Part shown: piece after piece, positions 5,038 to 10,372 of the stretch | How the letters are laid out: each line of letters starts with the position of its first letter | Position numbering within the stretch: position 1 is the stretch's first letter | Made by a program: the position numbers and the translations under genes | Origin: Eubacterium sp. | GTDB taxonomy: Bacteria; Bacillota; Clostridia; Oscillospirales; Acutalibacteraceae | Assembly (NCBI GenBank): GCA_024696725.1 | Contig: JAILGO010000181.1 | Location: 1-10,372, forward strand | DNA: 10,372 nucleotides | Reading direction: 5' to 3' | Notes under the pieces: model-generated | What the model saw: only the letters and a program-made list of their open reading frames with translations | The model's database searches: none | What the model was told of the DNA's origin: nothing

Positions 5038-6624
5038 ATGGACGACAGAGAACTTGACGATATTTTAAAGGAAATCAAGTCGCATACCGACGGCGGCGAA
5101 AGCCCCGAGGACGCGCTCCCGAAGGCGGCTAAGGAAGACGAACCCGCAGAGAAGGCTCCCGTTGAGGAAGCTCCCGCAGAAGAAGCGCCCGCAGAGCCCG
5201 AGCTCACCGTTACCGAGGAGACTCCCGCTGAGGAGGCTGCCGAAGAAGCGAACGCAGAAGCCGGGCTTACCGTAACCGAGGAGGCTCCCGCCGAGGAAGC
5301 GACCGAGGTGCTGACCGACGGCGCGGCAGAGGAAGAAACTCCCGCCGAAGAAGCTCCCGCCGAAGAAACCGGGGAGCCGTCGCGCGAAGTTCCCGAGGAC
5401 GAGATTCCCGCCGAGGAAACGGATATCCTCTCTCTTATTCAGGATGAGCCCGACGGTACCGAAGAGCCTGAGCCTGCCGACGATAAAAAGAAGAAAATCA
5501 TTATCGCCGTTATAGCGGCGGTGCTTGTAATAGCAATCTGCGTCGGCGTGTATTTCGCGTTTTTCAGAAAGCCCGCCGAGGAGCCTGTAACTACCGAGCC
5601 GGTGACCGAAATTACCACCGAGGCTCCCGCTCCCGTTATTTCGGACTTGAACCCGCTTACGGGCGAAGCAGGCTTCAGTAAAGACGCTATCGGAAAGAGA
5701 CCGATAGCCGTCGTAGTAGAAAACGAATTCGGCTCGAACGATTACGCCCAGCAGAGCAGACCTCAGTGGGGACTTGAAGAGGCTGATATGGTAATGGAGG
5801 GCGAAACCGAATTCGCTACGCGTCTTTTACTGTTCTGGGCTGACTATACGAAGGTTGCCGAAAAGGTAGGGCCTGCGCGCTCCGCGAGACCTCCCTTTAT
5901 CCGCTTCTCAGAGAAATTTGACGCTATCTTTATCCACGCGGGATTTTCTCATTCAAAGGGCGATTATGTCGGCGCCGACTCGGTATTCAAGAGCGACAAC
6001 GTCGACCACGTTAACCTTCTTGAATATTCCGAGGGCAAGTATTCGGGTAACGATAAGAGCCGTTCAATTCAGGAGCATCAGCACTATTTCAAGGGCGAAT
6101 CCGCTCCCGACCTTATCGCCGTAAACAAGTTCAGAACGAAGGCTAATCAGGAGAGATATACCCACTTCGCGTTCAACGAAAAGATTGAGAACGTGGGAGA
6201 GGGTAAGGCTGAAACCGTTAAAATCAAGTGGTCCGATAACGCCGGAAAGCGCGGAACCTTTAAGTACGACGCCGAAAAGGGAATGTATACGACAACCGAT
6301 TTCAACAGCACCTACGGAACGGTTGAGCCCTGGTTCGAAAATATTATCGTACTCGCCGACAACACCGAGTATATAGTTAAGGAAAATTACAAGGGCTCGG
6401 GACACAGCGAGACCTACTGTAACTATAAGCTCGACGGCGGAAAGGGAATGGTCGTATCGAACGGAACCTATACCGACATTACCTGGAAGCTCGAGAATAA
6501 GAAGATTGTTCTCAGGAAGGCAGACGGAAGCGAGGTTAAGCTCAATCCCGGTAAGGTATATATCGCGTATATCTCCGCTAACCATAACGGAAGCTACTCC
6601 GCAGAAGCCGAAACGGCTGAATAA
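5038..6624 (+). CDS. Single-pass membrane protein with acidic Pro-Ala-Glu repeat tail and extracellular DUF3048 (YerB-like) domain
   Basis: A 528-residue protein in three parts. Residues 1-150 are strongly acidic: MDDRELDDILKEIKS, then a low-complexity region of PAEEA-like units (about 36-127). Residues 151-178 are a KKKK stop, a transmembrane helix (about 154-176) and FFRK. After a Thr/Pro/Glu linker comes the external domain from about 204 (LNPLTGEAGFSKDAIGKRPI, AVVVENEFG, EGETEFATRLLLFW, GPARSARPPF, FIHAGFSHS, and a C-terminal half with YISANHNGSYS). These are the order and motifs of DUF3048 and its C-terminal partner, as in Bacillus YerB. YerB is a lipoprotein; here a membrane helix replaces the lipid anchor. 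Basic residues before the helix predict the acidic tail is cytoplasmic. DUF3048 proteins are thought to act at the cell envelope, but the activity is unknown. Its own promoter and a terminator make it a single-gene unit. Confidence 0.9.
   Translation: MDDRELDDILKEIKSHTDGGESPEDALPKAAKEDEPAEKAPVEEAPAEEAPAEPELTVTEETPAEEAAEEANAEAGLTVTEEAPAEEATEVLTDGAAEEETPAEEAPAEETGEPSREVPEDEIPAEETDILSLIQDEPDGTEEPEPADDKKKKIIIAVIAAVLVIAICVGVYFAFFRKPAEEPVTTEPVTEITTEAPAPVISDLNPLTGEAGFSKDAIGKRPIAVVVENEFGSNDYAQQSRPQWGLEEADMVMEGETEFATRLLLFWADYTKVAEKVGPARSARPPFIRFSEKFDAIFIHAGFSHSKGDYVGADSVFKSDNVDHVNLLEYSEGKYSGNDKSRSIQEHQHYFKGESAPDLIAVNKFRTKANQERYTHFAFNEKIENVGEGKAETVKIKWSDNAGKRGTFKYDAEKGMYTTTDFNSTYGTVEPWFENIIVLADNTEYIVKENYKGSGHSETYCNYKLDGGKGMVVSNGTYTDITWKLENKKIVLRKADGSEVKLNPGKVYIAYISANHNGSYSAEAETAE
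5143..5418 (+). repeat. Pro-Ala-Glu low-complexity repeat region in the DUF3048 gene
   Basis: Encodes residues 36-127, built from variants of PAEEA/PAEET with two longer copies of LTVTEExPAEEA starting at residues 56 and 77 (DNA at 5203 and 5266, offset 63 bases). Codons within the units vary (GAGGAA, GAAGAA, GAGGAG), so it does not look like a very recent slippage product. It would form an extended, highly negative cytoplasmic tail. Confidence 0.8.
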
Positions 6625-6634
6625 ATAAAATAAT

Positions 6635-6661
6635 AAAGGCAGCTCGCTGAGCTGCCTTTTT
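6635..6661. terminator. Bidirectional rho-independent terminator between converging genes
   Basis: AGGCAGCTC (6637-6645) pairs with GAGCTGCCT (6649-6657) around a 3-base loop, with extra A-T pairs outside. TTTTTCTTA follows on the plus strand and TTTATTATTTTATTT on the minus strand. It can end both the DUF3048 gene and the aldehyde dehydrogenase gene, whose stops lie on either side. Confidence 0.92.
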
Positions 6662-6672
6662 CTTATACGTTA

Positions 6673-8178
6673 TTAAAGAAGTCCGTCCCAGGTGTCAACC
6701 TCTTTAGCCTTCTTTTCCTCCTCGTCGAACCAGTGCTGCGTAACGCTCTTGCTCTCCGTGAAGAAGCGGTAAGCGTCCTTTCCGAGACAGTGAAGGTCGC
6801 CGAAGAAGCTCTGCTTGTGACCGCTGAAGGGTACGAAGCCTACGGGTACGGGTATACCTACGTTGATACCTACCTGACCGCCGTCCGTGTATCTTGCGAA
6901 CTGACGCGCATAGTAGCCGCTCTGAGTGTAGATAACCGAGCCGTTAGCGTACGGATTTCTGTTCATAAGCTCAAGTCCGTCCTCGAAGCCCTTGCAGCGC
7001 TTTATGCAAAGCACGGGGCCGAAGATTTCCTCGTTACCGATGCTCATATCCTCGGTTACGTTATCGAATACGGTAGCGCCGACGAAGTAGCCGTTTTCGT
7101 AGCCTGCGGGAACCTCGGGGTTGCGTCCGTCGACGACGAGCGTCGCGCCCTCGTCGATACCCTTCTGAATATCGTCAAGCACCTCGTGATAGTGCTTTTC
7201 GTAAGTAATCGGACCGAGCCTCGTGTTCTTGTCCCACGCGGGACCGCAGTTAACTGCTTTAATCTGCTTCTTAAGCTCCGCAACGAACTTATCCGCGATG
7301 CTCTCCTGAACTACGCAGGCGGCGAGAGCCATACATCTCTGACCGCCGCAGCCGAACGCTGAGTTTATAACGCCCGCAACCGTTCTTTCAAGCGCGCAGT
7401 CCTCGAGAATAAGAGCGTGGTTCTTAGCCTGAGTAAGAGCCTGACAGCGCTTGCCGTTAGCGGCAGCCTTTTCGTAAATCTTAAGGCCTACGGGAGTCGA
7501 GCCTACGAAGGTTATACCCTTTACGTCGGGGTGCTCGAGGATAGTGTTAATCTCGTTTCTTGAGCAGGTTACTACGTTGATGACGCCGTCGGGAATTCCC
7601 GCCTCCTTATAAAGCGCGGCGATTCTCATAGCCGTTCTCGGAGTAAGGGAAGCAGCCTTAAGCACAATCGTGTTACCGCACGCAACGCATACGGGAGCCA
7701 TCCATCCGAACGGAATCATAGCGGGGAAGTTAACGGGAACGATACCTGCGAAAACGCCGAGAGGCTCGCGGTATTTAACCGTGTCGAAGCCCGTCGAAGC
7801 GTCCATAAGGCTTTCGCCCATCATAAGCGACGGCGCCTGAGTAGCAAGCTCCGTGCCCTCCTGAGCCTTACCTACGTCGCCCGCAGCCTCGCTCCAGGTC
7901 TTTCCGTTTTCCTCGCAAACAAGCTGAGTGAGCTCGTCCATGTGTTCAATAAGAAGCTCTCTTACCTTAAAGAGAATCTGTGTTCTTTTTCTCGCCGCGG
8001 TGTTTCTCCAGGCGGGATAAGCAGCCTTAGCGGCAGCTATCGCCTCAAGAACCTCGTCGTTTGTGCAGCAGGGAGCCTGACCGGTAATCTCGCCCGTCGA
8101 CGGGTTATGAAGGTCGTACCACTTATCGGTTTTGCTCTCTCTGAACTCGCCGTTAACAAAATACTTAAGCTTTTCCAT
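6673..8178 (-). CDS. Aldehyde dehydrogenase, closest to CoA-acylating methylmalonate-semialdehyde dehydrogenase (MmsA/IolA-like)
   Basis: A 501-residue NAD-dependent ALDH-superfamily enzyme, full length. Seen: cofactor-site NFPAMIP (150-156) with IVLKAAS (K174), FVGSTPVG (224-231), QAKNHALIL where most ALDHs have ELGGK, catalytic Cys282 in GGQRCMA, and EEIFGPV (384-390). The missing general-base Glu, the AKNH block, and the C-terminal GINVGIPVPVGFVPFSG...FFGDLH match the CoA-acylating MMSDH branch (valine or inositol breakdown; product propionyl- or acetyl-CoA). Against a strict MMSDH call, the EVGR motif whose Arg binds the substrate carboxylate in B. subtilis IolA (as I recall) reads DVGK here (K104), and ERC is QRC. 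Another aldehyde is possible. No iol or valine genes are near. Its start follows AGAGAGG at 8192-8186. It lies 69 bases after the ABC genes and has its own promoter. Confidence 0.9.
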   Translation of the reverse strand: MEKLKYFVNGEFRESKTDKWYDLHNPSTGEITGQAPCCTNDEVLEAIAAAKAAYPAWRNTAARKRTQILFKVRELLIEHMDELTQLVCEENGKTWSEAAGDVGKAQEGTELATQAPSLMMGESLMDASTGFDTVKYREPLGVFAGIVPVNFPAMIPFGWMAPVCVACGNTIVLKAASLTPRTAMRIAALYKEAGIPDGVINVVTCSRNEINTILEHPDVKGITFVGSTPVGLKIYEKAAANGKRCQALTQAKNHALILEDCALERTVAGVINSAFGCGGQRCMALAACVVQESIADKFVAELKKQIKAVNCGPAWDKNTRLGPITYEKHYHEVLDDIQKGIDEGATLVVDGRNPEVPAGYENGYFVGATVFDNVTEDMSIGNEEIFGPVLCIKRCKGFEDGLELMNRNPYANGSVIYTQSGYYARQFARYTDGGQVGINVGIPVPVGFVPFSGHKQSFFGDLHCLGKDAYRFFTESKSVTQHWFDEEEKKAKEVDTWDGLL

Positions 8179-8185
8179 AAGAATA

Positions 8186-8192
8186 CCTCTCT
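8186..8192 (-). promoter_or_regulatory. Ribosome binding site of the aldehyde dehydrogenase gene
   Basis: AGAGAGG on the minus strand, seven bases before the ATG at 8178-8176. It confirms the start, which gives MEKLKYFVNG as expected for the N-terminus of this family. Confidence 0.7.
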
Positions 8193-8210
8193 TATATTTT
8201 TATCGTAAAT

Positions 8211-8239
8211 ATTTTATCATTTATACCTATTTAATGCAA
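8211..8239 (-). promoter_or_regulatory. Promoter for the aldehyde dehydrogenase gene
   Basis: On the minus strand TTGCAT (8239-8234), a 17-base spacer, then TGATAAAAT with -10 TAAAAT at 8216-8211 and an extended TG. The -35 is imperfect but the extended -10 compensates. It implies a leader of about 25 bases and expression independent of the upstream ABC genes. Confidence 0.6.
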
Positions 8240-8255
8240 TACCTAATTTATGCAA
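8224..8255 (-). repeat. Tandem 16-bp direct repeat over the dehydrogenase promoter (candidate operator)
   Basis: On the minus strand TTGCATAAATTAGGTA (8255-8240) is followed directly by TTGCATTAAATAGGTA (8239-8224); 14 of 16 positions match. The downstream copy contains the -35 box and the upstream copy spans the stop codon of the ABC ATPase gene. Two adjacent same-orientation copies suit a regulator dimer or two molecules on one face of the helix (16-base period). The binding protein is unknown. Confidence 0.6.
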
Positions 8256-8979
8256 GAAGCTGCGTGACGGTTCGCTTGTATTCAAGGAATTCGTCAGTAA
8301 GACAAAAGCTGTTAGCGCGCGGCTTAGCCGCGTTAATACGTATTTCGGCTGTGATTTTTCCGGAATTAAGAATATAAATCCTGTCCGAAAGAAGTATCGC
8401 CTCGTCAACGTCGTGTGTAATAAAGAGGGTGGAAAGCCTGATTTCGCTCATAATATTAAGATACCACTCGTGAATTTTCGCTTTCGTTATAGCGTCGAGT
8501 GCGGAAAACGGCTCGTCAAGAAGCGCGACGCCCTCCGACGAGAGATAGGTTCTTAAAAGCGCCGCCCTCTGCTTCATACCGCCCGAAAGCTCGTCGGGAT
8601 ATGAGTATTGAGCAGCGTCAAGACCGAAGGTTTTAAAGTAACCGTCAGCCTCGGCGCGCGCGTCCTTTTTGCTTTTTCCGCCGAGCACGAGCGGAAGCGA
8701 TACGTTATCTATTACCTTTTTATAAGGGAGAAGCATATCCTTCTGAAGCATATAGCTTACCTTGCCGGGCTTTCCGGTTATATCCTCGCCGCGCAGCGTA
8801 ATCTTTCCGCTGTCGGGAGTATAGATTCCCGAAATAACGTTGAAAAGAGTTGTCTTTCCTCCGCCGCTGACGCCGAGAAGCGAAACGATTTCGCCCTCGT
8901 CAAGCCCGATGGAAACGCCGTTTAATACCTTCTTTTCACCGAATGACTTCGTAATATTTTCCGCTGTTAATATCGCCAT
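8248..8979 (-). CDS. thiZ: ABC importer ATPase (ThiZ/SsuB/TauB type)
   Basis: A 243-residue cytoplasmic ATPase that powers import with the neighbouring permease and binding protein. All ABC motifs are present: Walker A GVSGGGKT (36-43), Q-loop Q79 in YMLQKDMLLPY, signature LSGGM (131-135), Walker B VALLDE (151-156) followed by PFSALD, and switch His189 in ITHDVDEA. The compact size and the motif style match the nitrate/sulfonate/taurine/thiamine-precursor subfamily; substrate identity comes from the binding protein, so the symbol is provisional. It begins five bases after the binding-protein stop with little ribosome binding site (only GGA in CTGGACTAATAATT), suggesting translational coupling. 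No terminator follows before the dehydrogenase gene, so read-through is possible. Confidence 0.93.
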   Translation of the reverse strand: MAILTAENITKSFGEKKVLNGVSIGLDEGEIVSLLGVSGGGKTTLFNVISGIYTPDSGKITLRGEDITGKPGKVSYMLQKDMLLPYKKVIDNVSLPLVLGGKSKKDARAEADGYFKTFGLDAAQYSYPDELSGGMKQRAALLRTYLSSEGVALLDEPFSALDAITKAKIHEWYLNIMSEIRLSTLFITHDVDEAILLSDRIYILNSGKITAEIRINAAKPRANSFCLTDEFLEYKRTVTQLLA

Positions 8980-8984
8980 AATTA

Positions 8985-9974
8985 TTAGTCCAGATAATCG
9001 TTTGAAAAGCCCGTATTTTCGGGAATTTCGGTTTCAATCGCCTTGTTTTCATAACACCATTTGTAAAACGCGTTCCAGCGCGCGGGGTCAATATAACCCC
9101 AGCTTTTTCCGTCGGCGATATACTGCTTTGAAATCCACTGCTGGCTCTTCTTTACGAATTCCTCTCTGCCCTTAAGAGCGCCGGTCTCGTCGCTGCTGAT
9201 AAGAATTTCCGCCGCCTCGTCGGGATTTTCAACCGCGAATTCATAGCCTTTTTTAATAGCTCTGAGCGCAGCCTTTGCGGTTTCGGTATCGTTTTTAAGA
9301 AAATCGTTGTTGGCAATGATTACGGGTGAGTAGTAGTCGAATACCGCGTCGTAATCCCTGTAGTATACGAAATCGTATTCGCCGCTCATCTCCGCGTTGA
9401 TGCCGTCCCACGCGTAATAAATGCAAAGCGAATCGAATACGTTATTACTTAAAGCTTCGGCTGCGTTCGTCGGATAGTCCTGAATATAATTGATTTTTGA
9501 CGCGTCGCCGCCCGCCTTAGTACAGAGATAATCGGTCATTGCAAGCTCAATCGGAGCCATATAGGTAGCGTATTTATCGCCCTCAAGTCCCTTCGGCGTT
9601 TCAAGCTCGCCCTTACGCGCAAGTATACCGGCGGTGTTGTGGTTTACGATAGCCGCAACGGCGGTTACGCCGAGTCCCTGAATATAGCTCGGAGCAAGAT
9701 AATCCTGAAAGTCGATAGCTAACTGTACCTTACCTGCCGCGCAGAGCTCGGTCGCCGTTCCCTCCTCGGGCTGAATAATCTCGACTTCGAGGTTTTCGTC
9801 CGCAAAATAGCCCTTTTCCTTCGCCGCGAATATACCCGAATGGTTTGTGTTCGGGGTGTAGTCAAGGCAGAGCGTGAGCTTTTTTGCCGCCTCGGCAGGC
9901 TTCTGATTTCCCGCGCAGGCGCAAAGCGAAACCGCGAGAATGATTGCTAAAAACAACGCTGTAAATTTTTTCAT
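8985..9974 (-). CDS. thiY: ABC importer substrate-binding lipoprotein, NMT1/THI5-like (ThiY type)
   Basis: A 329-residue exported lipoprotein: MKKFTALFLAIILAVSLCAC ends in a lipobox with Cys20 (LCA|C), then a short linker. The mature part opens with LCLDYTPNTNHSGIFAAKEK (35-54) followed by GYF, the hallmark of NMT1/THI5-like proteins. TPNTNH at 40-45 is typical of ThiY, which binds pyrimidine precursors of thiamine such as formylaminopyrimidine or HMP. The later D-x-Q-D-Y at about 88-92 and DYPTNAAEAL (166-175) fit the two-lobe periplasmic-binding fold. ThiY is the best guess; other aromatic or sulfonate ligands bound by relatives are possible. The start overlaps the permease stop by ATGA (9974-9971), and a GAGAGGAAAC site precedes it, so the genes are translationally coupled. 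Confidence 0.92.
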   Translation of the reverse strand: MKKFTALFLAIILAVSLCACAGNQKPAEAAKKLTLCLDYTPNTNHSGIFAAKEKGYFADENLEVEIIQPEEGTATELCAAGKVQLAIDFQDYLAPSYIQGLGVTAVAAIVNHNTAGILARKGELETPKGLEGDKYATYMAPIELAMTDYLCTKAGGDASKINYIQDYPTNAAEALSNNVFDSLCIYYAWDGINAEMSGEYDFVYYRDYDAVFDYYSPVIIANNDFLKNDTETAKAALRAIKKGYEFAVENPDEAAEILISSDETGALKGREEFVKKSQQWISKQYIADGKSWGYIDPARWNAFYKWCYENKAIETEIPENTGFSNDYLD

Positions 9975-10372
9975 TTTTGTTTCCTCTCTATCTTTTTGTA
10001 TTTATATGGCAATGAAAGCCTTTCAATAAGTTTAACCGCCGCCATAAGCACGAGGCTTACAAGACAGATAAACACTATTACCGCAAACATTTTATCAAAA
10101 GAGTATGCTTTTTTAACTCTTGTCATATATACTCCGAGTCCGTCGTTTCCTCCGAGCCATTCGGCAATCAGCGCGCCCACTACCGCGTACGACGAAGCGA
10201 TGCGAAGTCCCGAGAAGAACGACGGTATCGCGGTGGGAAGCTTAATGTGACGGAAAATCTGAGCCTTGTTCGCGCCCATTGAGCGAAGCAGGTTAATGCT
10301 GTCCGCGTCAACGCTTTTATACCCGTCGAGCAGTCCTATCGCTATAGGGAAAAAGGTTGTGATTATTACAAG
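9971..10372 (-). CDS. thiX: ABC importer permease (ThiX/SsuC type), C-terminal part; 5' end beyond the window
   Basis: The frame is open from the right edge (LVIITTFFPIAIGLLDGYKS) with no stop, so the gene begins outside the window; 133 residues are visible. The ATG at 10279 is internal: it lies in the EAA loop, LLRSMGANKAQIFRHIKLP, the cytoplasmic contact with the ATPase. Two hydrophobic segments follow: one around SFFSGLRIASSYAVVGALIA and one around MFAVIVFICLVSLVLMAAV. The tail is basic (YKYKKIERKQK). The order matches the C-terminal half of BPD_transp_1 permeases of the nitrate/sulfonate/thiamine-precursor group. Its TGA overlaps the binding-protein ATG by four bases (ATGA). The naming follows ThiY next door and is provisional. 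Confidence 0.92.
   Translation of the reverse strand, partial: LVIITTFFPIAIGLLDGYKSVDADSINLLRSMGANKAQIFRHIKLPTAIPSFFSGLRIASSYAVVGALIAEWLGGNDGLGVYMTRVKKAYSFDKMFAVIVFICLVSLVLMAAVKLIERLSLPYKYKKIERKQK

Noticed and set aside
5143..5418. The repeated PAEEA-coding DNA as a CRISPR array or tandem satellite
   Set aside because: The units are short, in frame, irregularly spaced and vary in codon choice. There are no constant repeats with unique spacers.
6064..6585. A 173-residue open frame on the minus strand inside the DUF3048 gene
   Set aside because: It is antisense to conserved DUF3048 motifs and has no ribosome binding site or family resemblance.
6733..7362. A 209-residue open frame on the plus strand inside the aldehyde dehydrogenase gene
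   Set aside because: It lies opposite the catalytic region of a well-supported gene, and its product is a low-information Val/Ala/Glu/Leu-rich string with no recognisable motif.
9971..10279. A complete 102-residue permease starting at the ATG at 10279
   Set aside because: The frame is open upstream to the window edge, and the ATG falls within the conserved EAA loop, so the gene is a partial copy cut by the window, not a short gene.

Overview
The window looks like chromosomal DNA from a Clostridia-type Firmicute, probably a gut Oscillospirales/Ruminococcaceae-like lineage. This is inferred from AGAGG-type ribosome binding sites, sigma-A-like promoters (TTGAAA-N17-TATAAT), short rho-independent terminators, a BspA-type LRR_5 secreted protein and a DUF3048 (YerB-like) membrane protein. 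Base composition is moderate by eye. There is no transposase, phage gene, rRNA, tRNA or CRISPR array. No stretch longer than about 160 bases lacks a gene.

Layout. (1) Positions 1-4033, plus strand: a tight operon made of the 3' end of an unidentified gene, aspS (aspartyl-tRNA synthetase), a secreted leucine-rich-repeat protein, and yfbR (HD-domain 5'-deoxynucleotidase). The last two junctions both read TAA-T-ATG, and the operon closes at a strong hairpin terminator. (2) Positions 4038-4878, minus strand: a 207-residue protein that may have a degenerate actin/MreB-like fold, driven by a near-consensus promoter with a palindrome in its spacer. After it comes a hairpin that looks like its terminator but also hides the ribosome binding site of a 56-residue ORF (4038-4208). 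That small ORF ends just before the shared bidirectional terminator. (3) Positions 4981-6659, plus strand: a divergent promoter and a 528-residue single-pass membrane protein with an acidic Pro-Ala-Glu repeat tail and a DUF3048 domain, closed by a second bidirectional terminator. (4) Positions 6673-10372, minus strand: an ABC importer of the ThiXYZ/NMT1 type (permease, running off the window; lipoprotein binding protein; ATPase), then an aldehyde dehydrogenase closest to CoA-acylating methylmalonate-semialdehyde dehydrogenase. The dehydrogenase has its own promoter, overlapped by a tandem 16-bp direct repeat.

How the parts fit. The importer genes are linked by an ATGA overlap and a 5-base gap and should make one transporter, most likely for a thiamine-precursor pyrimidine because the binding protein carries a TPNTNH motif. 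Any riboswitch for it would lie beyond the right edge. The dehydrogenase may be co-transcribed or controlled separately. The most unusual items are the SD-sequestering terminator in front of the small ORF, the actin-like protein without recognisable nucleotide-binding motifs, the Arg-to-Lys change in the dehydrogenase, and the BspA-like gene inside a housekeeping operon. I see no clear new defence or mobile system.
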